Below are positions 54,532 through 64,000 of a stretch of 64,000 bases of DNA, piece by piece. A program made the translations under genes and the position numbers. The stretch's first letter is position 1, and each line of letters starts with the position of its first letter. This DNA comes from Hymenopellis radicata (lineage: Eukaryota > Basidiomycota > Agaricomycetes > Agaricales > Physalacriaceae), in assembly GCA_015501595.1 (NCBI GenBank), contig JADNRX010000071.1, positions 1-64,000 on the forward strand, given 5' to 3'. The notes under the pieces were generated by a model. That model was given only the letters and a program-made list of their open reading frames with translations, ran no database searches and was not told the DNA's origin.

Positions 54532-55497
54532 ATGGTCAAAGCACTTATATTCGACCTCATGGGAACTTGCGCTGACTGGTTCAGCACGATTACGAACGCG
54601 TTAGAGACGCACCTACCTCCTAGCCTTCTTATCAAAGACGAAATAAACGTGTACCCCCTTCCTCTACAGAGCACGCTTCCAAAGACTAACTACGATCAGG
54701 TTGGCTATGGATTGGCGATTAGGCTTCTTCCAGGAGATTCATGCTCGCTTCGTAGCTGGACTGGAGCAGGAGGACATTGATGTTACCCATAGACGTGTCC
54801 TCGATCGCCTGTTATCCGACCGGAACATTGGGGAACATGTATGCAACGAGCAGCTCAGAAATGCGTTGGTTCAAAGTTGGCATGTTCAAAGAGGTAAGTC
54901 CCTCGCGTTAATATCGACTATGAGTCAATTGTGTTAATTTTATTTCAGCTTGGCCCGACTCCATCGATGGTTTGGAGCGCTTGAAAACAAAGTTCTTCGT
55001 GTGCGCGATATTCGTTGATTGGCTTACACAGACTGACGCGCAACCAGTGTTGTCTTAGCTAACGGGACGACTAGACTCCAATTGGATATTGTCCAGTCCT
55101 CTGGCTTGCCGTTCCATGCCTTGTTTTCTTCTCAACTCTCGGACTCACCAAGGTAGCTAAGATGCTACTGTTTATAGTCTCTCTGATGTTGCCCCGATAG
55201 CCGGATCCAAAGATATATCTCAAGTGTACTAAGCTGTTGAACTTGAAGCCAGAGGAGTGCTTGATGTGGCAGCTCACACTGTACGTCGTGCTAAACGAAG
55301 AGGTGACCAGTATCGACTTACCCGTGTCAAACTTCAGTGGTATGAAGACGGCCTATGTACAGAGGGCCACAGAGGACCCGGATGAAGACATGAAGCAGAT
55401 TAAGGAGGAGAATGACTACTTCTTTGATGCCGCATCATCCCCCGCTGACGCCGCCAACCGCGGCCTGTCGGAACTGGCGCGCGTCTTGGGGTGTTAA
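54532..55497 (+). CDS. HAD-superfamily hydrolase (haloacid dehalogenase type II-like), with frame breaks
   Basis: A predicted cytosolic HAD-fold hydrolase. Exons 54532-54650, 54700-54893, 54949-55000, 55048-55152 and 55201-55497 are supported. Motif I is FDLMGT, where the second Asp of the usual DxD/DxxG is replaced in a LMGTCADW context. AMDWRLGFFQEIHARF is the cap region, VLANGTTRLQL carries motif II (Thr in NGT), GLTKPDPKIYLKC carries the motif III Lys, and GMKTAYVQRATEDPDED lies near the end. One base appears missing at about 55136-55140 (QLLGLTK) and another at 55264-55268 (LMVAAHT). The join before GMKTAYV is not resolved in phase. Either clustered indels or a decaying gene would explain this. 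Confidence 0.75.
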
Positions 55498-55895
55498 TTG
55501 ACAGGGTGGCGTGGTTACGGTGCATGCGGTAGCTTGGATTCACAATCTTGCTCCTTGGGTCATCGATGCCTCTGCAGGTACTCCTTGGGTACTCCTCGGA
55601 CGTAGACTGTGTCTAGGCATCATCTCGACTTTGGAATCGAATCCAGTACATGGCGAACACCTTCGATTCAACTCAACCCACCATCTCCCGTTGGTGGTAT
55701 CATTTATATCCGAGGTTAGAGTGACCCAATTGGGCATTGACCTTCTACGCTGAGAACGGAGTGATAGTATCTGACTAATCTCACGCATATTCTAGTGTCA
55801 AGCAAACTTCTTTCAGCCGTCGCTTCAACCCTGTTGTCATGCCATATATGAACCAATCGCGATCCATACCGATTCCGCTGGCTGCAGTCGAAGGA
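55498..55895. other. Intergenic region upstream of GH128
   Basis: No gene is supported. An 80-codon ORF at 55511-55753 has no recognisable features. Confidence 0.4.
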
Positions 55896-55902
55896 TATAA
55901 AG
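55896..55902 (+). promoter_or_regulatory. TATA box upstream of the GH128 gene
   Basis: TATAAAG lies 48-54 bp before the ATG at 55950, followed by a CT-rich leader. Confidence 0.6.
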
Positions 55903-55949
55903 CCTATCTTTACCTGTTTTCGTTGTCTCGCATCACTCCCATTCTCAAA

Positions 55950-56973
55950 ATGCTTGTCTTCCTTCTTCTCTCTGCGCTCCCGCTTGTATACTGCGGATAC
56001 AACGCGAAACGCGGTTTGGCCTTCGCAGATGGTGGCCATGCTCAGGATCTCAAACAGGCCGCGAACGGCGCGCCTTCGTGGGTGTACAACTGGTCGTCTT
56101 GGCCTCCGGCTATGCATGTCGATGGTATCACCCCCATTCCCATGCAATGGGGTCGCCCGGATATCGAGAACTTCGCGTCTAGGGTGAAATCACAGCGACC
56201 GCCGATGTGCTTGGTAAGAAATATGTTTCCGCTGTTAGTGCTGACTGTTGACGCGTTCAATCCTATGGTAGGGATTCAACGAGCCAGATTTGCCGAGTCA
56301 ATCCAATATTGATCCTTATACCGCCGCCACCCTATGGAAGCAAAACATCAATTCTCTTGCTGGATCTGGAGTCAAACTAGGCTCGCCAGCCATCTCGTCG
56401 GCCCCGTCAGGAAAGACTTGGATGACCCAATTTCTCAATGCGTGTAATGGGTGCACTATCGACTTCTTGGCGATTCATTGGTAAACGGTTTCTCAATGAT
56501 GCTTGCAGTACTATTAACAAATGGTTTATGTAGGTACGGAGAGGGTGTCCAGAACTTCATCGCATACGTCCAAATGATACACGCGACGTTCCCTGGACGG
56601 TCTATCTGTGTCACGGAGTTTGCTGAAACTAGAACTGATCCTACTCGTCAGTACTTGCGCCACACCTCTGCCGCTACGTCTGACATGCATATCCGGCAGT
56701 CAATTATAATTTTATGATAGACGCTGTCAAATTTCTAGATGGGGCCTCCTACGTTCAATGTTACGCACTTTTTGCTTTCGGGGTAAGCATCGACCACACA
56801 CTCACGACGGCGTTGTGTTAACGTTCTCCTCAGCGTAATGCAAATGGTCTCGAATCGAGTACGTCCTTTCCCGCTGGCAATCAACGCAGTTCATGATCTA
56901 ACTTGTTATATCAGATATGATTTCTGGCGACGGGCGGTTGAATACCCTTGGTACGAAATATGTGCGGAACTGA
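55950..56973 (+). CDS. GH128-family secreted endo-beta-1,3-glucanase
   Basis: Predicted to act on beta-1,3-glucan in the fungal cell wall or extracellularly. Six exons (55950-56213, 56272-56480, 56534-56646, 56700-56782, 56834-56858, 56915-56973) join in phase to 250 residues, the normal length for a single Glyco_hydro_cc domain. The signal peptide is MLVFLLLSALPLVYC (about 1-15). Core motifs are KRGLAFADGG, WVYNWSSW, PMQWGRPD, GFNEPDLPSQSN (first catalytic Glu), DFLAIHWYGEG, ICVTEFAE (second catalytic Glu), YVQCYALFAFG and GRLNTLGTKYV at the end. Both catalytic glutamates are present and no frame break is needed. Confidence 0.92.
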
Positions 56974-57095
56974 GTCGAGAGGACGCAAATTATTTCCACC
57001 CAAGACCGTATACTTGGAGGACCATAGAAACGATTGTTGTACCATAATGTAGATTACATAGCTTCGCTGCGGACCAACCGTATACTAGCGAGTAC

Positions 57096-58163
57096 CTAGG
57101 ACTCTACTGCGTCTACGAAGGGGTCTTTGTGAACCCAACCAAGCAACTCCCTGGCTTTCGAGCAGTCAAAAAAACCTTTACTGCCACTGACGTCCTTTCC
57201 CGCAGTGATAGGCACGTTCGGCCAGAACTCTTCGCGCAGTTGCTTTGAGTCGGCATCAAAGGCAATCTCAGGCGCTGTAATAAAAAAAGCTTCGTGTCCT
57301 TCGTACTTCGCCGAGTCGCCTATCGCGAGTAAGAAAGCTTCGGCTGAAGAATCCTCCTGGACATATCCCCACAGATCGTTCTTCGATTTCTCCGCATCCA
57401 TAGATTGAGCTACAGATTTCTCTGGAATCGACCAGTGTAATCTTAAGCTGGCGATGCGAATGTCGGGGTATCGTCGGACGATGGTATCAGCTTGCATTTC
57501 ACATATACTATTTCAATGAACGTCATATGAATGCACGCGTCGTAGAGCATTAACATGGCGACGTACACTTTCGACAAACCGTACGGTTCGTCAGGTAAAC
57601 ACGGATGGCGTTCATCGAGAGGAAAATAATCAAAGTGATGGTGTTTTGAGTACACCAAGGTCAACACATTGACCGAAGACGCCTGGACAACGCGCTTGAT
57701 ACCCAGCTGCGAAAAAATATGTTACGAGACGTTCAGACAACAGGAAATGAAGTGAGCACCTCTGCAGCGCCTCTCAAGATGTTCCACGACATAACAACGT
57801 TACTGTGAAAAGTCAAAGAGGATTTTGAGAAACTACAACCCGTGCGCACCTGTTGTGAGTCGTAACACCATAATCGCCTGGGTTTCGATATGCTAGAAGG
57901 AATTTAGGGTTTATATATTGTTGATGAATGGTTGAGCTCAGACCTGCTAGGTGAACGATTGCATCACAGCCTTGGATGGACGTCAAGGCGTCTTCATAGA
58001 CGCGAAGATCGACACGCAAGAAGTGAAAGTTGGAATTGGCTGGCAGCGAGGCGGGAGAAGGATCAGAATAATCGATGCCAACGACCGTGTGTCCACGGCG
58101 AAGAGCTAGTAGAACGACGCGGGTTCCAACAAAGCCATTGCAGCCAGTGACAGCGATTCTCAT
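57096..58163 (-). CDS. Extended short-chain dehydrogenase (NAD-dependent epimerase/dehydratase family)
   Basis: A predicted NAD(P)-dependent epimerase, dehydratase or reductase of unknown substrate. Five exons (58163-57944, 57892-57850, 57802-57760, 57706-57567, 57507-57096) join in phase to 285 residues. The Rossmann motif is TGCNGFVG (6-13), followed by VVGIDYSD and CDAIVHLA. Then come NVVMSWNILRGAAELGIKRVVQASSVNV, the catalytic YGLSK, and SKARELLGWVHKDPF at the C-terminus. The catalytic Ser lies in QASSVNV. The 3' end faces the GH128 gene, with about 120 bp between the stops. Confidence 0.9.
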
Positions 58164-59639
58164 CGTGCGCAGATACGGTCAATGGTGAAAGTGAGAGTAG
58201 CGTAGGGGAGGGACTTGGCGATGCTTTAATGGTGGAACATGTTCGTATCAATTCGAGCTCAGAGCTTCAGAACGAATCTGTCAGCAGGAGCAGATAACGT
58301 CGATCATGCGCGAAAGCTGCCGTGCTGCCGGCCGGGGTCTAACTCTTACATAATGGTCCAAAATTATCGTTCGCTTCAGGTTCGCTCTGCGCCGTCAGCG
58401 TCCAATCCGGAGAGGTGGATGGTCAATATGTCAATGGCCAGCTCACCGAATCTCCCTCCTACCAAAGGGACACGCATTTACATTTTACCCGTGTGAGGAT
58501 GTGCTAATCTTCAGTAGGCTTTCAACTCAAATCCACTCGACTGATGTGGCTCATCTCTGCAGAGGGAACACCATGGCAATTTGGTTAACCGAGCCGAGCT
58601 GGGTGACTTTGGACCTCTACGATGCTCGGATAAAGAAGAACGCGTTAAAAGTGCACACGACTCTAGACTCTCTTCGTGAAATACACACGTGCGGAAGGCC
58701 GTTAAATAAAACTGCCTTCTTTGCCAAACGAAGGAAAACTGTCGAACTTATCTGGAGAACAAGAGTTACCTCTGGGGGCTAACGGGCGTGCCGACGAGTG
58801 CTAGCTGATCTGACTTCGCCAAACGCAGAGAAGACGCGCTTCTGATGTTCGTTTTGGTTACGGCCATTGTTAATATTTCGTGTCACTATCAGTTCCATCA
58901 TACACGACGCCTATGGAACCCTTTTCAGACAGTTTTCCAACGGGAAGGCCTCCTCCGCCGACAGCCCAATCCACTGCCCTACTATGCCCGACCACGACTA
59001 AAGGAGACCCATCGTTCTAATACGAATCCCACTCTCGAAGGTTACACCAGAATACACGTCTTTACCAGAAGAACTTGTCGCTGCGAATGTGCTTCGTGTT
59101 CCCCAAGAAGCCTGACCAGAGGAGGATCTTCCAGGTAACTGCAATACTGTCGACCGGTTCCAAAAAGGATCTGGGTGCGTGTGATCTCTGGTGCGGGATG
59201 TCGTGGTGCTTCCACGCAACAACGTGGCGATCTAACGCCCTTCACCACTGGCCTTCTTCAGTGCTGAGACGCTGGAGTCAAGAACTTCGATTACCCTCTA
59301 ATGGCTAATACCAGTGACCGGCACCGATGCGCTCCCATCACTCACCATAAAGTGCGTCCTGCCATGTTTCTGACGTCTTTCCGAGCCTTCCCAGGCAAAA
59401 GTTCCAAATCTGATGGAAATACTCGTGGCGGCCCTCAGCAGTCTGCGAAACTGATGCATCGATGATGGGTACGAGAGCGTCTTCCCGAAAACACCCAACA
59501 CCCCCATACGTTCTGGTCTGTTGTTTTTCTGCGTCTTGTCCTTTAGTACAATAGAAGGAGCTGGCAGGCAATCTGCATGACTAACTCTTGTCCTCGTTGC
59601 TAGATGGCTGTGCTTGCTTGTCTTCGTTTTTGTGTTTAT
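58164..59639. other. Region without a confidently modelled gene
   Basis: The minus strand between about 59000 and 59580 shows two protein-like stretches (EGRHEYFHQIWNFCLGRLG and GRQYCSYLEDPPLVRLLGEH). I could not splice them or assign a family, so they may be exons of an unrecognised or decayed gene. Plus-strand ORFs at 58239-58496 and 58501-58782 are unsupported. Confidence 0.3.
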
Positions 59640-59846
59640 TTAGTAATGGCCGAGCTGGTCATTGTTTTCGACCGGACCGTTGTATAAGAACTTCCTCTTC
59701 AGGCGGACCCGAGCAGCGATAAGGGCATGAATGAAGAGTAGAACAAGGGCCAGTACGCAGAGCCATACGCTTACAACGCACATGCCCTTATTTTTTGTAT
59801 TCGACCGAACAATAACTTCCCCTTCAGGACAATTGACAATGTTCAT
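59640..59846 (-). CDS. Small single-span membrane protein candidate
   Basis: No family was recognised. The unspliced ORF encodes 68 residues: a polar N-terminus of about 20, one hydrophobic segment (CVVSVWLCVLALVLLFIHALI, about 23-43), then a basic patch RVRLKRK and a polar tail. The topology rule (positive residues after the helix) suits an N-out/C-in single-pass protein. It may equally be chance. Confidence 0.3.
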   Translation of the reverse strand: MNIVNCPEGEVIVRSNTKNKGMCVVSVWLCVLALVLLFIHALIAARVRLKRKFLYNGPVENNDQLGHY

Positions 59847-59930
59847 TTTGATGCGCCGCTGATTACAAGGTCGGATCGATTACAATGACTCTGGGAACCG
59901 CTCAAAAGTAACAATGAGAAGGGTTTCTTG

Positions 59931-59938
59931 TATAAAAA
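59931..59938 (+). promoter_or_regulatory. TATA box upstream of the HLH-like gene
   Basis: TATAAAAA lies 55-62 bp before the ATG at 59993, with a CT-rich leader in between. Confidence 0.6.
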
Positions 59939-59992
59939 GGCAGCCTTGTTAGCCAGAGGAGCACCGTTCCCTTCCTTCTTAACCCCCCAACA

Positions 59993-61016
59993 ATGCGTTC
60001 TACATCCTCCATCAAGTCGGCTTCTGCTTCTGCTTCTCGCCGCGCCCACCCTCATTTGCCCCATCATGTCCTCGAGCATCACCGCAAAGTGCTGGCCACT
60101 ATCTTGAAGAAACGTCTGGCCATCGAGCAATGGAGAAGACATGTCCGCAATGAAATGACGCCTTCCACGGAACCTCATGCCCGTCCCACGTACCAAAATC
60201 GCTTGTCTCAGGAATTCTCAGAGCTCCGGTCGGCGCTTCCCGCCCGTCTGCAGCCTGCGACGAGCGACAGAGTGACTATTATGTCAAATGGTTCGTACGG
60301 TTATTATTGTTTAGATTCCCGGCTGATTATTGTTATTACAGCCATGAGCTACATCGTGTACCTAAAGAACTCCTTGCATCAGTTCCGGGGCGAAGCGACA
60401 GAGCGCGTCCCCGAATACACCGCGCCACACGTCAGAACTTGTCCAGTGCCCAAGCCAGGACGCACAAGGAGAACTGTATGATACGAATGCTTACCCAAGT
60501 GTTGCCTACTATCTCTGTTATGCCCAGTAAAATCCAGCTCATCGAGCATGGTAAGCTTTCCCCAGCGCGTTTATGTCTTGGAGACTCACTTGTTCCACAG
60601 CCACGCAAACGATCTACAAGCTCGAGACCGAATATTACCACCTGCTACAGGCGCAAAGCCGGAAGCAAGGGGGTTCGCCGGCCTCGTCGGCAGCGACGGG
60701 AATCCGCTCGCATTCCCGCGTGGACATGGATATGGAGACTGAGGTCCGCTCGACCAGCAGCGCTGGCGCAGAAAACCCTCTTCGTACCATGCTCTGGTCC
60801 CAGAGCTCGAGCCACGGCCCCTCAGTTGCATCGTCCACAACGTCAATTTCGTGTCCTCCTACGCCCAAGGAAGAGGATATGGATGTTGAGCTCGAAGTTC
60901 GTTCAACGAGCAGCTTGGAAGGTATCCGCCTTCCCTCCATTCGCGAGATCTTGCAGGACAAGACTGTATCCACGAACCTCCTTCTTCCGCCTTTACGTTT
61001 CACAAGCTCCCGATGA
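59993..61016 (+). CDS. Helix-loop-helix-like protein with two HLH-type segments
   Basis: A possible nuclear regulator; no named family was recognised. Three exons (59993-60290, 60342-60550, 60601-61016) give about 307 residues if one A is missing near 60472. The first segment, about 72-120, reads NRLSQEFSELRSALP, a loop, then DRVTIMSNAMSYIVYLKN, which is the helix1-loop-helix2 pattern. A second segment follows a basic stretch: RTRRNCMIRMLTQVLP, then KIQLIEHATQTIYKLETEYYHL. The N-terminus is basic and His-rich. The C-terminus contains EVRSTSS twice and is acidic. The basic half of each segment lacks the classical bHLH ER-R residues, so DNA binding is uncertain. Confidence 0.6.
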
Positions 61017-61217
61017 TTGTGGCCCTCGATTAGAATATACATGCGCGCTCCCATGATACCCCAGCATTGGCAAACCACTGTATACCCACTTGCATTCACA
61101 TCACGTATAACATGACATTCACATTATTGTATCTGTATTTCCGAGTTGTAACGATTAGTCTTGTAGCATGAACCCATACCTTTACTTACAGTTTAATTAT
61201 GTTGTTTTGGAAATGTA

Positions 61218-63047
61218 TTAGGAAATAATGTCTCTCGTCTCTTTATCTTTCTCGAAAGCGCGCTTGACCTGAGGAAGGCAGGTTCAGATGAGGAAAGTGA
61301 CTTGCGGAGGTGGCGCCACATACCTTCTCGTAGAACTTGTCGTCCAACAGTACTCTAACACCTGTCGCCGCAAGGGCTTTGGAAACATCCAGACACGCGT
61401 AATGCGCTTCTATTGTCGCAGCAGACTTTGTAAATCCAGGAGTATGATTGCCACCATTCTCCGTTGTTGGTATGGCTGGAAATGGCCGGTAAGTAGAACA
61501 ATAGACGAGCGTGGAATAAGGCCTACCAAACCCAGGATGTAGCGACGGCACTTCATAACTCACATTTCCCTAGGACCGAGATGGGTCGGCTTGGAGACGT
61601 GTCATAACAAAAAAAAATGATGTCCTTACGAAGTCGGTGGAGGCGCTTTTGATACCCCATTCGTAGTCAATGCCTCCGTACTTGCTGCGCACAATAGTCG
61701 CCACTTCGTCAGCTGGCCAAGTTGAGAACAAGGATCGAACAATAGGAAAACACAATGATTCACCGAGAGCATCGTTCTGGCGAATATCATGTGTTGCGCC
61801 ATAGACGTTAATCTTGGCCGTGCAGCCAGTTGCGAGCGCGGCTGCCTCGAAACAAGGCTTGACGCGTTTCATGCTCTCTTGAGCTTCTACACGCGTCGGT
61901 GCTCTAACAAGACACCTATAGACCATTGAGCGAGATATGTCGATGTGAGATGCTTGAACTCTTACAAGAACTTGGCATAATCGGGGATCACTAACAAAAA
62001 GGTCAGTCAAGATGTCATGAAGAGTCAAGTCGAATATGTCTACCGTTCACTGACCAATCCTTCCCGGGTTCAAAGATCCCATGAACCCTATGAGTCGGCT
62101 TTAGCTGCTGACGGAGAGCAGAAATGTTGTTGTATCCAAGAACGGCCGCGTCGAGTGCATTGATTCCTTCCCAAGGCGAAAGAGCGGCATGTGCAGCATG
62201 ACCTTGATATTCAGCATCCACGTGTTGAAGAGCAAGACAACTGCTTAGGTTGACGGATCCAATGGGCCCGGGAGCGGGGTGGCACATAAGACACGCCGCC
62301 ATATTTTTGTACGCGCCTTGGTCGATGAGTTTGACTTTGCCATGCCCACCTTCTTCAGCTGAAGAAGATTCACTATCAGTACAAGTAACGTCATAAGACT
62401 GGCGAGGTACCTGGCGTGCCCAGTAATTCGACCGCACCAGCAATGTCGAATTCCTCTAGAACAGCTTTGATTGCGCAGGAGACCGCGACGCCGGCTATCG
62501 CGATGAGATTATGCCCACATGCGTGACCTACGCCTTTCAGAGCATCCATCTGCGCGCCGTATTATTATTAACGCGGAGACTCGGCCGCCAATCATGATGC
62601 GGTCCTTACCTCTGAATTAACCCCAATGGTCCGCCCGCCTTTTCCGTGCTTGAACGTGGCTTTCCATGCAGTTTCAAGGAAATAGTGTCGCTCCACGGTA
62701 AAACCATGCCGTTCCATAAACTGAGTGAGGACGTCATGAGCATGTCTGCCACGTCTGTTAATTTCATTCGCGGAGGTCATTCCATGTCATACCGTTCCTC
62801 GAACATGATCTCAGGGTGCTCTGAAATGCCGTTAAAGCGCGTTAATTCGCATATAGGTCGGCTACGTACCGTGTATATCGAGACTCAGCTCCCGGAGCTC
62901 ATTGTCCAGCTCAGCAATCCTCTTCTCGATGGCCTTGAGAATATCCGGACGATATATCGACGTCCCAGGCCGTTCAGGCTTGGCTATGTCTTTGTCGCCT
63001 TCTCTCCATACCGTTTTTGGTGCTGCTGTAACGTCAAAGCTTGTCAT
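61218..63047 (-). CDS. M20-family amidohydrolase (PM20D2-like)
   Basis: A metal-dependent amidohydrolase/dipeptidase of the M20 family, probably cytosolic. Ten exons (63047-62870, 62820-62793, 62745-62610, 62549-62411, 62358-62044, 61990-61966, 61915-61630, 61569-61527, 61475-61324, 61268-61218) join in phase to 450 residues. Conserved parts are HPEIMFEERHAHDVL, MDALKGVGHACGHNLIA (metal ligands), LLGTPAEEGGHGK (catalytic Glu and metal ligand), the dimerisation-domain QGHAAHAALSPWEGINALDA and IPTTENGGNHTPGF (late metal-binding His). A 51-nt intron inside HPGF-AIPT is a multiple of three and reads through as ORF. Splicing it restores the family sequence. No frame break is needed. Confidence 0.92.
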
Positions 63048-63216
63048 GGTTGGCGAAGCGAATAAAGGCACAAGGCCGCGGCGGAGTGGATGCCGCTCCA
63101 ACTGACGCAATCTTATCTCACATAGCCGAATCCTCCCTCTTTTTACATAAAACATTCATCCATGTTAAAGTTTGGTGCGTCGAGACCTTCATTTTCTCTT
63201 TGCACTCGTCCTCAAC
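63048..63216. promoter_or_regulatory. Divergent promoter interval between the M20 and ketopantoate reductase genes
   Basis: The start codons on opposite strands are 169 bp apart, so both core promoters are here or overlap the genes. AT-rich TTTTTACATAAAACA at about 63140-63154 is the only TATA-like stretch. Confidence 0.4.
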
Positions 63217-64000
63217 ATGGCAGCACCTTTGAAGGAAATCTTGGTGGTAGGATTTGGCGCCATCGGAGCGAATTGTAAGTGCTGATGCTGAGGTTATCGA
63301 CAATAGCTCATTTATGCAGATTCACTTGTCTTTAAACGGAGTGGTCTTGCTCGCGTCACCGTCGTTGCGAGAAGTAACTATCAAGCAATAAACGGTAAAG
63401 AGCAATCTGGTGTACTCACAACCCCCCTCTCAACGCGTCTGCTCAGATCATGGAATGCATTTCAAGAGTCGTCGATATGGCGAAATACAAGGGTGGAAGC
63501 CAGATCGATGCAAGTGTTTACTAGTGGCGTGACTTGTCGTCTAATCATCCACGTAGTGTGCCCCAACGTCGCGTCTGCCGCTGACCAACAATACGACTAT
63601 GTTGTGGTCACCACCAAGGCCATCCCGGAACTGATAAAGACTCCGAGGATACTCGAACCGTTTCTGAATGCTGCCTATACCAGCAAGTTCATCCAGCCGA
63701 CATATGTCATTCTTCAGAATGGATTGAACGTCGAAGCCGATCTCTATGACGCGCTCAAGGCTCTCAACCAGGGCGAACCCAAGATCATTGGTTCGTCGGT
63801 GTACATTGGGACTAATCTACTCGCGCCCGATGTGGTGCAACATAGCGAGGGCGTAAGTTGAATCTTTTCACACCTCATGGCGTACTTATCAGGGCATAGG
63901 ATCGACCTACGCTCGGTATTTACCGCCACCGCAATTACACGACGACAGTCAATACCGCCGAAGAAGAAGCCCTCCTCCAGGACATCGGCGCGATATTCAA
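63217..64000 (+). CDS. 2-dehydropantoate 2-reductase (ApbA/PanE family), partial at window end
   Basis: Predicted to reduce ketopantoate to pantoate with NADPH in pantothenate synthesis, or to act as a family member with another 2-keto acid. Exons 63217-63274, 63320-63394, 63447-63509, 63557-63852 and 63900 to the window edge join in phase. The Rossmann motif VVGFGAIGANYSLVFKRSG is formed across intron 1, followed by VTVVAR, YDYVVVTTKAIP and YVILQNGLNVE. The intron after exon 3 has a GC donor (GAT|gcaagt). The catalytic Lys/Glu C-terminal domain lies beyond the window. Fungi often carry several paralogues, so the PanE role is not certain. Confidence 0.9.

Overview
This window looks like nuclear DNA of a mushroom-forming basidiomycete (Agaricomycetes-like). 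It carries dense protein genes on both strands. Nearly all are split by many 45-60 bp GT-AG introns, with exons down to 14 nt. The gene content fits a wood- or litter-associated fungus: an AA9 lytic polysaccharide monooxygenase, a GH128-type beta-1,3-glucanase, an UNC93-like transporter, an aquaglyceroporin, a non-canonical G-alpha subunit and tandem APH-family kinases. I saw no rRNA, tRNA or CRISPR array. All exon models were assembled by hand from splice sites and reading phase. They are homology-style readings, not database results.

Layout. 1-3.1 kb is a gene-poor accessory stretch. It holds a duplicated fragment of the 21-22 kb region, interrupted by a small TA-flanked MITE. 3.1-16.2 kb is a normal gene block: UNC93-like transporter, an AA9 relic plus an intact AA9 gene, a PPX1-type exopolyphosphatase, EMC2, a multi-span membrane protein, an aquaglyceroporin and a G-alpha subunit. 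16.2-19.1 kb is gene-free and contains a 1.5 kb element with about 51 bp terminal inverted repeats. 19.2-23.7 kb holds a zinc-type alcohol dehydrogenase and a RhoGAP protein. 23.7-30.1 kb is the most unusual part: a tandemly duplicated module of an APH-fold kinase, a DUF7770-like protein and a decayed sirtuin gene. 30.2-41.3 kb is housekeeping: UTP14, URM1, threonine synthase, a paraoxonase-like protein, a Tra2-like RRM protein and a coiled-coil protein. 41.3-44.9 kb has no supportable gene. 44.9-64 kb carries a large disordered coiled-coil protein, the cohesin subunit SCC3, a HAD hydrolase, GH128, an extended SDR, a helix-loop-helix-like protein, an M20 amidohydrolase and the 5' part of a ketopantoate reductase.

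Two cautions affect interpretation. First, several conserved genes (UTP14, threonine synthase, SCC3, HAD, the 44.9 kb gene, the HLH-like gene, the aquaporin) need single-base frame corrections, mostly in short homopolymers. This pattern suggests residual assembly indels more than real gene loss. Second, introns and duplications make raw ORFs misleading here; for example the G-alpha P-loop appears only after splicing. The best candidate for an undescribed system is the duplicated APH kinase / DUF7770-like / sirtuin module with its shared palindromic promoter. Its function is unknown.
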